Assembly: GCA_905397405.1 (NCBI GenBank)
Contig: CAJPVJ010000119.1
Location: 1-38,657, forward strand
DNA: 38,657 nt
Direction of reading: 5' to 3'
Source of the DNA: Oppiella nova
Lineage: Eukaryota > Arthropoda > Arachnida > Sarcoptiformes > Oppiidae
The notes under the pieces are model-generated. The model ran no database searches. It saw only the letters and a program-made list of their open reading frames with translations, and was not told the DNA's origin. The position numbers and the translations under genes were made by a program. This document shows positions 10,498 to 24,300 of this stretch, piece by piece. Positions within the stretch are counted from its first letter, which is position 1; each line of letters starts with the position of its first letter.

Positions 10498-12503
10498 TAA
10501 TTGCACACCTGAGCGACCGTAGGATTGCATGCAATGGTTAGGCATGAGTTGGGGATTCAGGAGTCATAACACTGTGTGTATGAGAGAGAAGACAAGAACG
10601 GGTTTTCCGACCAACCGGTGAATTGGCGAAAATGTGAGAGAAAGACAATGACATTGACAGGCCTACTGACACACTTACGGCTCAGATATCAGCACAATGC
10701 CTACCAGTGCTTCTCTCACTCTATGAGAAAAGCCTTTAAACACAGTCTCTATCTGTAAGTCATTAGTGTTGCCGAAGATTCTCTCTTTTGCCCGAATTAT
10801 TCACTCAATCGGAACTATAATATAGTTTTGAGAAAAGAGTTTTTTGCTTTTTGTTTGGCGTATATATTATATGTATTATTACATTATATTTTCGTTTCAA
10901 TTATTGTAATCTTTAAACTCCTTTTTTCTACTCATTTGTCTCGTATTTCGCACAATACATCCCTTTATTCTCTCGACACACAAGTAGTGATTGTTTTTTC
11001 GAGTTTCTTTCAATGAGTTTCTCGCGATGAGTATTACAAACGGTTTGTGCTATTAATTGGTATTATATTTCTGCAGATTGTATACGAAGAATGTGATGCC
11101 ATTGGGTTGAGGGGAGGGGATGGCGTGGAAAGGCATAGGCAATGAACTTAACGCAGTTATGGACACAAACCTCGAAACATTATAATTAAAGCCTCGCGAG
11201 AAGACACACACAACCACTCGTTTGACACTTATGTCCGCTTTTTTCACATCTGATAATATTCTTACAAAATCCAGACAACAGTTATTGTGTAATACCTGTT
11301 GTGTGCGATATATTACACACACAAACACACAGGGAATGAGGCGATTGAATGCCAGGGCCTGACTTACAGGCATACATACGAGTGCATCAAATTAAGGCCA
11401 AATTCCTACTTCTTTTGAATTACTTTTTGATTTAATTATTTTTCACTCAAATATCTCATCGCAATTCTATGCCCAATGTCTTGAATGTCATCTCCTTTTG
11501 ATTATATCCTTATATTATAGTCTCATAGTCTCTCTCTCTCGCTCTCGCAGTAATTGTGCGAATAGTTTTGCGGCAATTAATATGTGAGACAAAAATTATG
11601 GGGAGGACTGGCGGACTGGCATATATTTAATATATATCCTCAAACATTCAATACGATTCATGAATATTATTATAAATAATGCGATCGAATAACGGAAATT
11701 TGAAATTAAATACACTATTGAAATAGCAGTGCTTTTGTGCAAATATTTGTTGATTTATTACGGCTTTTATTACCAGTATATGAATTATAAAATTTATATT
11801 TTGTCATTATTTGTGCCACGGATTATGTTCAAGTGAACTGCATATCCAATGCTCGATATATTATATACATTTAACACCCGATTATAAACACATATAATAA
11901 TAAATTAGAGGGAATTCTGTGGCAAAAGCAGAGCCAATGTCTGAACCAAAAAAACAAAGCAAAAGTCCTGTTAATAGCCGTCGAGTCGAGTGTATAATTA
12001 GACACCAAAAGGAAGACATAACTCATAGTCTGAGAGAAACTTTATTTTTACCGACGATTTAATACTGGAAACCCAACCGAAATGAATAAGAAATGAGTGA
12101 AGAAAGGAAAGAAAATGAGAGAAATTAGCGAAGAAAATAGTGACAGCAATGCAATGGACCGGCACTTGAAGTTTAAAAATCGTTGCGAGACTAGTGTAGG
12201 GGATAAGAGAAAACGGAAGAAGTCATTAAATGCGATCATTTCTCTGGCACTCATCTCATGGCCCGACCGGTGCTCATACACTCTCTGTGCCTATGCTGTA
12301 CAACAAGTGGTTGTGTCTATCAGTCTATTGTGAGACGAATGCTTAATACAAACCACAGGATATATGCATTAATGAACACAACTCCGTAGCCCAGTGTATG
12401 AAATGGCACTAAAAATACAATTTAAGCCAACAGTATATTTAACAACAATATAATCATAATAACAATGAGATGATGGGCTCCCTATCCTCTCATTCTGTCA
12501 ATG

Positions 12504-12505
<2 letters not shown>

Positions 12506-12538
<33 letters not shown>
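12506..12538. repeat. (CT)n microsatellite
   Basis: A perfect CT tract of 33 bp in non-coding DNA. Confidence 0.95.
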
Positions 12539-12539
<1 letters not shown>

Positions 12540-13467
12540 AAATGCATTTGATTTTTAAATTTCACATTTCCTGTCGTTTGTTTGACTAAATTTTCACTCA
12601 GAATATGAGCCAAAATAAGATTTTTGTAAAAACACACATACGATAAACAAAACACATTTTTAAAGTGTCGGCGCTCTAAATAGGTAACGGGTTGTGCAAC
12701 AAAAAACCCAAACAAATTACTAAACAAACAGACGTTTATAATTCTGGCGACTAATTTGAATTTAATATTCACGAATACGATTGCAAATTGCCAATAAAAA
12801 TATTATTACTATAAATATACCTTACATTTCAATACTTTTATAAACAGGCAGAGAGTGCATAGGAATCTAATAATTTGCTCATAAAATACAATTAGACAAA
12901 CAAATACACTTTATAATAAAGTTTTTGCAGTCATTCACTAAATATGATTGTGTTTTTGTTTGTATGTTATACTGCTTTCTCACAACTAACACATAAAGTC
13001 CTAATTTTGAGCATTTTTTAATACACGCTAATCATTATAAAAATATAAAAGGGCTCCGATTTTTCCCTTTAGATATCAGGAAGAATTTGGCATAAAATGT
13101 ATTAATCAGTTGTCATCTGACACATGGAAAAAAGAGTGAATAATAATAATAATAATAAATAATTTTCTAACTAAATATTTGGGTAGAAATATACGGCACT
13201 AACATAAGAGTCCTTTTCTTTCTTCTCACAAACGCTTATAAAATGTGCAAAATTTTCCTCAATTTCTGTGGCAATGAATGGAAACCATTTCGCAGAAGAA
13301 ACAAAATAAAAGAGATTATAATTTATATTTTTTTTCGGCCACTACTCTGGAGTACCGGGGCTTATAATTTGCCAGAATATAGTAGTTCACACACTCATAC
13401 CATATGCATGCATAATATCTATACCAGTATTCGCCCAATTATTGCACAAATTATTTATTTATTTTAT

Positions 13468-13494
13468 TCTCTCTCTCTCTCTCTCTCTCTCTCT
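13468..13494. repeat. (TC)n microsatellite
   Basis: A TC tract of about 27 bp, followed within a few bases by a short GAGAGAG run on the same strand, so a small hairpin is possible. Confidence 0.95.
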
Positions 13495-14539
13495 TATGTG
13501 AGAGAGATTAAGGATAAGTAACTCTAAAGGTTAGCTCCGAAATCACGATTCGATTCATTCAATTATAATATAAATACACGAAAAGTAATTTTGATAAAAA
13601 ACTCGAGAGAATAAAAAAATAAATTATTTCAAAGGGATGAGAGAAATGTCACCTAAATCTTGAAGTTTACACATAATAACACTCATACGAAACGCGCACA
13701 CATAAGAAAAAACAAAAGTTATAATACTTGTGGCTTACATAATATGTGATGTGAATCATGAATATAATAAAAAGGATTTTTCAAATCAAAAACCTAATTA
13801 ATATGAATATGTATTTATGAGGATTGAGTACAATATATGCAGGCGTTTTGTTAGCCATATATAAAAAACACTTCATGTATGAGGCATTGCTTATGTTGGA
13901 AAATATGACAAATTGTTAATTAAATTTTGCGTTAAGAATAAGAATTATATGTTTAGTTTGCTTATTGAGTAGTCGATTATAATTTTGGTAAACAATAATA
14001 TAAAAATCGCCTAAAAACAGTTCAGTCAAATGCGGTCCCCTATCAGCCCTAATAACACTAATTAATGATAATTACCTCTTGATGTGAATGAATGGTCCAT
14101 ATCTTAGCGATCGGTAAAAAACGCGTTTTTCTATTGTATTGTTTTGCTATTTAGTGTGAATTGTGTTTTTTGATTGTAATAATTATGAATAAATCAAAAA
14201 ATAAGGAGACCGTTGAATGAATGCAAATATACGGCACTTCGGTGTACAGGTTCAGCAATAATATGAATCTGCAATAAATGAGAATGAAAAACAATTTTCA
14301 TTATAATAAACTCAAAAAATCAAAAAATAATCGTTCATTACATATTCAAACAGTCATTGTATATATAATGCATGGATTAGTATAAAGAGAGTCAGCATTT
14401 AATTTTGAAAACCAAACGATACATTGAGTTTCGCAATTGGTTTTCGGTATAAAAATAAAATTATATAAAATATCTAATCATTGCATCAAATCTCTGCTTC
14501 GAGTTGTTAGTAGTTCTCGATTTGAAATAAGACAGGAAT

Positions 14540-14561
14540 TCTCTCTCTCTCTCTCTCTCTC
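14540..14561. repeat. (TC)n microsatellite
   Basis: A TC tract of 22 bp that grades into CACTCACTCA. Confidence 0.93.
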
Positions 14562-14831
14562 ACTCACTCACCGGTTATAACTGACCAAACAAACATTCAC
14601 TAGAAATACCAATAAAAACAATTTATGCCTCAATTATGTCGAAAAGAAATATTATTTGCAAATTATTGTTCACTGTTTGCAAAACTGAAATGCCTTTTCT
14701 TATAATGTTATGCACTTTCAGAGACAAACCTTTTGTCTGTTGTCTCAGGTTTTACATATTATTTGCCATCAATTTCTTAAAGGAATTTTTCTTTTGAAAA
14801 TATTTGTCGATTTATGTGTGTGTGAGTGAGT

Positions 14832-14856
14832 GAGAGAGAGAGAGAGAGAGAGAGAG
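14832..14856. repeat. (GA)n microsatellite
   Basis: A GA tract of 25 bp preceded by TGTGTGTGAGTGAGT, a compound TG/GA repeat. Confidence 0.94.
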
Positions 14857-15006
14857 GCAAATTAATTATGAATGTCCGGATGGTATTATTATTATCGGCA
14901 GATAATATAGTGGAAAGGCTCCCCACAAACCCCTATGACTATAGCCACCGAATTTGCCCCAAAGGCTGATCATCAGTGCGCTGACGCCTTCAGGACAAGT
15001 GTTTTG

Positions 15007-15008
<2 letters not shown>

Positions 15009-15044
<36 letters not shown>
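15009..15044. repeat. (GA)n microsatellite
   Basis: A perfect GA tract of 36 bp, 150 bp from the preceding one. Confidence 0.95.
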
Positions 15045-15046
<2 letters not shown>

Positions 15047-15517
15047 TGAGAGCCCGGGAATGTGAGGTCAAGGACAGGCCCTTTACGCCGAAAAAAGAGT
15101 GAAGAATTTGTGGTGTTGGAGCTCCAAATGGTAGACTCCATGCGCCAGCTATTAATATGTCTTAAGTGGTAACTTAAAGTTGTCTATAAATGCATTGCAA
15201 TCGGAATATAAACAGCGAAATACATTCAGCAAAAGGAAAGGCCCCTCGTCTTATCATTTGATTTAATAGTGTTTAACATAAAAAATAAGAGAAATATATT
15301 TAATTTCTGTTTATTTATATGATATATAAGACGAGCGATAGAGTGAAGCGTAAAAAATAAAAATTTTCAGTAGATTTACAGTGTTTTATATCATATGTAT
15401 TGATAGAAACAACTCTCCAAAGAGGACTGGAAGTCCCGGCGACCGGTTCTACAAGAATATAGTGACTAAAAAAGCGTTTTAAAACATCTAATTGTAATGA
15501 TTTTGCAGTGAGTGAGC

Positions 15518-15520
<3 letters not shown>

Positions 15521-15549
<29 letters not shown>
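15521..15549. repeat. (AG)n microsatellite
   Basis: An AG tract of 29 bp, followed by a second short GAGAGAG run. Confidence 0.95.
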
Positions 15550-15553
<4 letters not shown>

Positions 15554-15825
15554 GAGAGAAGGAATTCATGAATACGACGGCCTCGGCGTACGTCCTTCGG
15601 CTTCCGGATGCAATCTTGCATTTCTCGTCTCTCTCTCTCGCCATAGCCTAACAGTGCAAACAACTCCACACTCAACCAAAAAACCACTAAATATTGTACT
15701 TAAAAAATAGCACCAAAAATATTAGAAATTATGAAATACTTGTAAAACAAAAATGAAACAAAATTTATTGGCGAGTGAGAAGTATATTAAATATAGTCGG
15801 ATATTAAACAACAACAACAAATAAT

Positions 15826-15828
<3 letters not shown>

Positions 15829-15856
<28 letters not shown>
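15829..15856. repeat. (GA)n microsatellite
   Basis: A GA tract of 28 bp, the fourth long tract on this strand within about 1.1 kb. Confidence 0.95.
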
Positions 15857-15860
<4 letters not shown>

Positions 15861-16509
15861 AATTACAAATTCAAATGCATTTTCATTTTAAAATTCAGGA
15901 TTCAATTTGTCTTTCTTTTACAACGCAAATATTCCTTTAAAAATATTATTTAACAATAATTTTCCCGTAAAAACACCACGAAATGAGAAATATTAAAAGG
16001 ATTTCCAGTGGAATAGTAGTAATAATAATACTGTGAACTCAAATCGGATTTAATACAAAAATTTTCCTCTTCTCTCTAAAGTTTAAGTATTTATTTATTT
16101 CTTCGTAAATCAAAACTACTATTCAATGCTAAAAGACTTTGTTTTTTGTGTGTTTGTTGTATAACACAAATCCTGAGCTCATAATTATATATTATATATA
16201 CGAGTATATTATGACTTTAGATTACAATAACTTGTTTTCAAAAAGCATTGTTTGAATCAAGAATTATGCCAAATATGAAAATGACAAAAATAATTGAGAA
16301 TAAGTTGAGATATATATTACTTATGCATATTGAATACAAATATCATATTATAGTACACCAGTATTTATAGATATAATATTGTATAATCTGTCAGAATCGA
16401 TGATTTGGATAGTATTTAATGCAAAATATTTTCCTAAGTTATGCTTAACTTTGTATTCATTAATTTGAGGAAATAATAGACACATAAGGAATGCATTTTC
16501 AAGTCAGAG

Positions 16510-16526
16510 GAGAGAGAGAGAGAGAG
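16510..16526. repeat. (GA)n short microsatellite
   Basis: A GA tract of 17 bp. Confidence 0.9.
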
Positions 16527-16906
16527 CTTTAGTAGTGTGTGTTTAGCAAGAAGTTGTATTACTTGATGACTGTTTAAACTGTGGCCACAAGTTATTTGGC
16601 AGTCATTGGCAGTGAATGTGTTGTTGTCTAATATAATACGAGATTTTCTCTTTTTTTAGTTAACACTTCGCACGAAAAGTTTGCGAAATTTTTAAAGACA
16701 TAAGACATATGTGACTACAGGAGGGAGAGAGAGAAAACCAATACAAGAAAGGGAGAGATAAAGAGAGAGCGATTGACTGCAATTTGAACACTCATTTTGA
16801 AGTCCAGATAAAGCCAAACGCTGAAACAGGAGTTTGTTTAAAAAAAGTTTTTCAAGAGGTTTAGGGAATAAGTAAATCAAAAAAATTTCAACAATTCTCT
16901 CTCCGG

Positions 16907-16932
16907 TCTCTCTCTCTCTCTCTCTCTCTCTC
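16907..16932. repeat. (TC)n microsatellite
   Basis: A TC tract of 26 bp with a second short TCTCTC run just upstream. Confidence 0.95.
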
Positions 16933-19900
16933 ATCAAATGCTTCCTTCTGTTCGATATATACGATTGGTTCACATATACTGAACATAACATACAATTCAG
17001 AACAACAGGATATACACCAGAAAAAAAGTGGACAAAAATATACTGTATTTTGGTTATAAACATACCGTTAATGAGCTCACTGTGTATTTTTGAAACACAT
17101 TTTTGAAAGGTATAAACGAAATGCTATTAAACTTTTATTCTGCCATTAATGCATTTATTATATATATTATATAATCGCATAAACAGAGACACACAGAAAA
17201 AATGTTATTAATAAATCAAATATTGATTTTCCACTCGGCATTTGAACTAAATTTTTAACAGCAAAGTGAGAGCTAATGATTAGAATAATAGTTTAGATAA
17301 TTATTATATGAATGCACTTATAATTTCATATTAAAAAACTATATCTCAATATTTAATATCGATATTACATACGAATCGCGCAAAAACAGAGTACTGTTTG
17401 TTGAGATAAACCATTTAATTAGATTCTGTACACACTATAAGTGGTTACCACTAAATAAAAAATATATATATATTTAATACTTTTACATTCAGTTTTGTAA
17501 ATGGAAATTATATTTATGAAATATTTATTTAAGCACATTATTTATATAATTAATTAAAAGCCAACACTTTTTTGGTTGTGTATGCATTTGAATTCATAGC
17601 GACAGCAATATTTGTTGCTCAAAAAACTAATGGTTCGCTACTAAACCTTTATTTTAATGATATAAATGCCATTAATTAAGAGATTTTTTAAAACACAAAA
17701 AATTGTTATAAAATATGTTATGAAATTTTTTGAACCTAAATAAGCAATTAATTGTCAGTACATTTACGCTGCGTTTTCGTAATATATTAATTGACGGATT
17801 AATCGGTAAATTACAGCAAAAATTACAGAATTATATAATAGTGCAAACGGATTGCAAAAAAATGTGTAAAATAAAATATAGCAAAATGTCTGAACAGCAA
17901 AAATAATGAGATTAATTACAACTAAGCACTCAATTCTGGAGGGGTTTTGGAGGGGTTTTTCAGTGGATATATAATAGTTTTGTGTCCAATAATCAGTAAT
18001 CGATTGAATGCATAGCGAAATGCATTAATAAAAATAAAGGTTTGATTTGCACGACAAGAATACTGAGGGGAGAGAATGGGAGAGAGAAAAGTCGTGAAAC
18101 ACACAATGGAAATGGTGTTTAGGCTTTCATTTTGTGATTAACTTTGAAATCATTTTCTAAGCCCTTATATAACCAGCGGATTGTCTGCGAGAGAGAGAAA
18201 CATTGAATGCTTTCCTAAATTGAGGTGTTTTTGAAAATCAATGTTAAGTTTGATTATTAAATATACAGAAAACAAATGGCAATTCAATGGAGAATTAGTG
18301 CGAATCGTATGGTTGTGTGCAATGAGTCGCTAAAAGAGTTGCACTAATTGTTTGCCTTAAATATGTTTAACTTTTCATAAGACATATAATTAATTAGAGA
18401 CACATTAAAGGCAAAAAACGATATATACTTGTGTACAATGCTATTACAATATAGACAGTAAAAGCCAATCAAAACTAAATTAAGTTTACTTTTGCTTGAC
18501 TTCACATCAACTCTAATGCCATTTATGTGTAGAATATATTTGGTTTATATTTAGTGAAAAACTAATGGCTTTTTTGTGTCGTGAAGCGACTAAACACTAC
18601 AGTATTGATAGCCGTTTTGGATATATGTGTGGCACTAAACAGTGGTCTTAAATATATGTAAAACATATCCATATTCACAGAATGTATGAATTCATGTGTA
18701 GTATTGTATATAAGCGACAGAATATTGTATTTAAAAGGAAAAAAGTGAAATGAATCTCAAAAATGAGTTTAAAATCAATGAATGTAATTTTAAGAGTATT
18801 TAACAATTGAATGAATGACTCACTTGTTGTACACCCGGAGAGATATAAAATATTGTATCACTTGTTGCACAATAACTCAATACAAAACATCTATTTAATA
18901 TATTTATATGAATTGAGTCTCACTTTTTTGCCAATGAATTGTCCCTTCAATTCAATGTCTTATTCTTATTATGATTATTATTAAGTGTTTTTTTTACAAC
19001 ACAATAGTATTTGTAATTATGTATGTCTTCAGCGATGAGTAACTCAAATACACGGCAAACAAAAAACTTTCAAACAATAATCATAACAATAAAAGGCACA
19101 CAAAATATTACAAACGAAACAAAAACTAATTAAATTTGATTTATATCTCTAGTATATTATAAGTGTCTCATCATTTTTTTCTCGTAGTGATTGTCTGCTT
19201 ATTAATTGTCGTAAACACATAATGTGTCACACATTATATACTAGTATATAATTAATACAACAGAATATATATATTATCGGTGGAGTATATCTCAATAGAC
19301 TGAGCGATGATTGTGTGACATATTATTATTACATACGAAATGCATTCATAAATCCTTTGATTGCATTCACTGAATGCAAAACAGCAGCAAAATGTGAGAC
19401 CAAAAGGTATTTATTATCAGTAAATATATTATTCACTCCAAAGATATGGTTAAAACTCGAGGAGAGAAACAGCGATGAGTTTGTCAGTCAGTGTAGAGGA
19501 GAGAGACACAGAGCTATCGCTGTGAGCTATAGCTATGCTACCAGTGCTCTGAGCGCTGTTCACCAGAATGTATGTGTTGTGAGTGGAGTGGCAGTGAAGG
19601 GCCAGGAATTACATGAATTTTTTTGTCTCAAACCCAGAGCCCATACAATACATATCCGGTTAGAGGAGAGCAGCGAAACACACATTTGCGATGAGATCAC
19701 AGCCACAGAGCGCTGGCATTGCAGTGGCGAAGGGCTCACGAAACGAGTCCAGAGCTCCCCATACGAGCAGCCAATTCCCAGCCCCCTCTGTGCGAGCAGA
19801 AAGATGGATGTAGGCGCTTATGCTACCAGTGCTGCTGCCACTACAGGACCCCGATGCCACTCTAATGGCAAACATTAAACTCAATTAACTATAGGATTAG

Positions 19901-19937
19901 TGTGCGAATAGTCTACAAGAAAAATGTATATAGATAT

Positions 19938-20030
19938 TCGCTGTGGAAAGCCGTTCTCAATGCCAATACCGATGCCATGAAACTTATCATAGCCTATGGT
20001 TGTGCCGATTCCATGGTAACCGCAGATTCT
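19938..20030 (+). other. Possible ankyrin-like exon remnant
   Basis: The plus strand reads SLWKAVLNANTDAMKLIIAY followed by GCADSMVTADS. It fits the ankyrin-repeat pattern (LH-x-A-x(2)-NG-x(3)-VV-x-LL-x(3)-GAD) except for one extra Cys, and is followed directly by GTAAGC, a plausible donor. It lies in a GC-richer island. I cannot join it to other exons: the next open segment, ending at a possible donor near 20225, shows no ankyrin pattern. It may be a gene remnant or chance similarity. Confidence 0.18.
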
Positions 20031-21350
20031 GTAAGCCCGGCCTTCCCTATCACTCACTCTCTCGACGCGATTTCCCAGTATTAACAGCTCATACTATAGC
20101 TATACGTCAAATGCAATACGAGTTGCCATTCAAATACAATAGGCATACAAATCTATGGGATGCGGACTGCCGTTCCCCTGTTCGCCACAACGGCACACAA
20201 CTTGTTTTCCAAGTAATAGCTCAGGTATACACACACCGCATACCTGTGCGCCTAAACTGCCTTTGATGATCAGGAATGCCATACATAGGGAGTCAGGTGT
20301 AGGAACGGTGTGTGTGTTGTATTTCTCTCCCCCTTTTCAAAGCGACCACTTTTATCGACTCATTCCTTATATACAAGTCTTTATAAGTCTTGTATACATT
20401 TCTCTCCCTTTCCATAGCCTTTGAGCGAGAAATGTAATGTTTTTTAATAATCATTCGTCGATTGCATTCAACATTTGCATTGAATTTCGTTTTCTGATGA
20501 TAATCTCAACGGCCGCTCACAATACAATTTATATATACAGTATAAGTTCTCTCCCTTTCCCATCATCTCATCCCTTCCCACCCGTTCCCCTCTCCGCCTT
20601 TAAAATTGAATTAAAAAACTTTTCATAACTTTTTTCTGCAATCGAAAGATTCAAATCTCTTATTAATCACTTATTAAAGCATTAAAATATGAGTTACTTT
20701 TTCCTCAATTACCGCATATTTCTGAAACAAATGACTTAATTTTGTAACAATTTTTGCGTTTAAAACCAAAAAACATAGCACTTAATGAACACAACTACGA
20801 AAAAACAAGACAAATATTATAATAGATTTGCATTTTATTATTTGTTTTCAAATTAACCTAAAAATCTTTGAAATTAAATGATTTTATATTAAAATGAAGT
20901 GTGTGTGTGTGTTTCTCGCATACAATATAAAATCAAAAACAAAAATCTAATAAATTAAACCTTTATTATAATTTATACTGTAATGTAATGCATATACTGT
21001 TTAAGGCATCGGAAGAAATACATAATTTTTTCGCAAATAATTTAATTTTATAATTAATAATAAATTCTTCGAAAAAACAAGAAGTAATGTAAAAATAAAA
21101 AACATAAATTCATATTTCATATCTGCATTTTGCTTGGGACTGAATGTAAAGTGAAAAACTGTCCGACAAAATAGTTGAACTCAAAAGTTGTACTCAAATG
21201 AAAGCAAAACTTTGGTTTTTAATAATAAATTATTTTCTCAATACGTTTTGAACGACGCTTTTCTCGTGTCAGATATAAGTCGCGAATCCATTAATCATAC
21301 GATAAAAAAATAGTTTCTTTTAATACTCTCGACTGTCCTCTAACACAGGA

Positions 21351-24300
21351 CTAGTCGTCCCATTCGTCACCATCGCTGGCGCCGCCAGAGTCGCCGTCGC
21401 TCTCATCCGTGTGATTGATCGCCCGGTTCCTCTCGTTCATGGCTCGCATGAGCGCCTCCTTCAGGCCGCCCGCCTCGTCCGTACTCTTTGGGAGGGGTTT
21501 GAGGGGCCGGTCATCCACTGGCCTCAGACCCACTCCCTGTTTAATTTGATTTAGCAGCGCATTGCGGGGGTCGTCGCTGTTGGATGTGTTGCTTTTGTTG
21601 GAGTCCGAGTCGGCCTCCACGTGCTTCAACTGGTTTCCCCGTCGGATCTGGTCCATGAGTGCCGACCTGCTGTCCGTTACGGGCGGCAGACTAGCCGCCG
21701 GCGGCATAGGAGGCCCAGACATCGGCGGTGGTGGGGGCGGTACGGGTGCTCCGGTAAACGGCATGGGTGGAGGGGGTGGTGGGGGCGGCGGTGCAGAGCT
21801 GGGCATCGGTGGAGAGGCTGCCATTGGCGGCGGTGGTGGTGGTGGAGCTGAGATGGGCATCGATGGTATCGGAATCGACGGGGCGTATGGTTTGTGTGGC
21901 GACCGACTGTGCAAATAGGATGACGAGGACGGGGGCGGCGGCGGTGCGTGCGTTGGGATCGATGGCGAGTCCGAGACGTTGTGACCCGAGTGTTGCGGCG
22001 GATGATTGCGCTGATTGTTGTGGTGTTTGGGCTGTTGTGGCGGCATAGAGGCGATCGGCGGCACCGACGGTATAGGAGGCACGCTTTTCACCTCTTGGAG
22101 CGCGGCCTGAATACCGCCGTTTTGCTCGAGGAAGTCGTAGATGAAGTCGCGAGTGTCCCGATCCTTGAGCTGCTCCTCCGAAATGCCGGCCTCTTGGAAG
22201 AAGCGCCGGAGCTTTGGGTCAACATTCTCTAAGTCGAAGCCAGTGCTGGGATTCCATCCGATGTGTTGGATGTGCTGGAAGTTGGAGGGCGCGCCGATCT
22301 GGTCTTTGGTCAGCTTTCTATCCTTCTTCTTGTCTTTCTTGCCTTTCTTGGGCTGACTCTGCAGCGAACTCAACGATTGCGAGCGATTAGCGGTGGCCGC
22401 CGGCACTGGTATGCGATCCCGCAGAAGAAGACAAATAAAGTTTTTAGTTTTTAATTCACGATTAAAATTAATTACTGTTTCGTGTGTTTGTGTCTCTCGT
22501 ATATATATATAGTGTGCTATTAATTCATGTCATCAATAGTTTTGTGTGCAAATGACATAACAATTACCCGTAACTCCGGTGAGCGTCGGCTGTGGGGTGT
22601 TGTGCTGTTGGCTGTTCTGCAGTCGTTTCTCTGCAAAATGTGCACAAAATTAGACATTAAATCTGAATGGAAAGGCCAAAAGACAATGGAAAGGCACGTC
22701 AGCAACAAAACCTCAACACATCGGAGATGTTTTGTTAAGCAATTCAGGCGTAAAAACTGAGCCATCGATTAGTAATTACTTATGAGTGGAGTGGAGAAGA
22801 AGAAGATTGGGATTTAATAGGAAAATAAAGGCCTAAAAAACTCACGTTTTATCTCAAACACAAATCTAAAAAACGGCTTTAGGATTGCAATCAATTTATA
22901 TGCGCTTATTATTCAGTGTTTTGTAATTATATTTTTTGGTCTTTTTCTTTCTCTCAACCCTTTTATATTAAACACTTTAATCGTTTACTTAACATAATTC
23001 TGGTGTTGGGCTATGCATTTGAAGGCAAATAAATATTTAGCGAACAGAAAAAAAATTATAATAACTAATCAATGCCTCAAATCGGCGATAAGACTATTCA
23101 ATCAGATCACTAGTAATGAGATTATTATTATTTTGAATGTCATTTGAATAACCATTTTCATAGGCAATGGTTAGTGAACTCTCTACATATTATCCGAATT
23201 CCCCAATTCATTCAAAACGGTGTGTATGTATTTATTTTGCTTTTTATAATCATCGCAATCAATAATAGTATTGAGAGAGAAAAAATTCTGGCATTTAATA
23301 CAACAAACGGTTGACTCGGATAGGAGTTTTGAATGCTTTTCTTATTGCCCAGATTTGACTGAAATTTATAGTTTATATAACGATAATCAGCAAAAAAAAT
23401 TACAAATTACTGTTTGAGATATCAATCGATTGCATAGATTTGTGTTTTGTAGAGCAGTATTAATAAGTGAGAGAGACTGCGATTACGGGCGAGAAATAAG
23501 GGGAACACAAACAAACTATTGGCTATAAAAACGAGTCGAGAGAGAAGTAGTAAAAAAGAGGTTTTCATGTAGTTATTGAGAACTTGACTTACATTTTGAC
23601 ACAAACTTTAACGAGAAGTTTAGCCTAAATTTTCACTTAAATACTACTTCGATATAAGAGTTTTCATTAACTCTCGAAACAAAACGAGTGAAAAAAAAGT
23701 CTATCAAAAAATCGATGGACTGTTGCCGACAAGTGTTATGGTGTGTGGCATTCAGTTGTGCGACAATTAAAGCGAAAAATTCATTAACAATGAGATATTG
23801 ACTTTCAAACGAAGCCAGCGATGAGTAAAGTTGCGAAAAACAGCTGATTTTTTTCGCAAAGCAATTATTTGTTTGCATTTAATTATGTTTTAAACGTATA
23901 AAAACATCAGATAAACCCAAAAATATTAAAATCAAATAGAATTTTGCGAATACAAGTCATTAAAATGTTAAATAAGTCTGGAGTCTAGTTTTTAAGACTT
24001 ATTATTACAGGGATTTAAAAGCAATAAAATAGACGTCAAACAAAATGGGATAAAAAAATGCAATTTAAATAAAAGGCTAGACATTAAGGAACAGGTATTT
24101 TAGACAATACTATTATACCCATCCGTAAGAATAAGGATTTTTATATATTTTTGATTTTTAGAGCGCAGAGCCGAGAGAGAGAGAGAGAGAGAGAGAGATG
24201 AGTAATGTTTGAGTCCCACCAGCATTGATACCTTGTCTTCTCTGTCTTTCATTCAACTTCCCATGGATTGCATCCTTGAATTGCTTGGCTTCCCGATCGT

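Larger units (their letters stand above)
10498..21350. other. 11-kb gene-poor region rich in GA/TC microsatellites
   Basis: This is the stretch between the probable ELK 5' exon and the 3' end of WASP. It is AT-rich, with no open frame that I can tie to a protein family. It carries nine of the window's twelve long GA/TC tracts, many further short GAGAG runs, and a short GT repeat (20899-20912). Two GC-richer islands stand out: about 10.08-10.5 kb, beside the putative ELK promoter, and about 19.45-20.3 kb. A pyrimidine-rich tract lies at about 20530-20590. WASP transcripts should end in the right-hand part; AATAAA on the minus strand at 20967-20962 is one possible signal. Confidence 0.5.

Noticed and set aside
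19315-19878. 187-codon plus-strand open frame
   Set aside because: It starts at a GTG, shows no domain, and has an irregular composition; I kept the region only as a compositional island.
21562-22048. Glycine-rich and arginine-rich open frames opposite WASP
   Set aside because: They are the antisense of proline codons in WASP's polyproline region, not independent genes.
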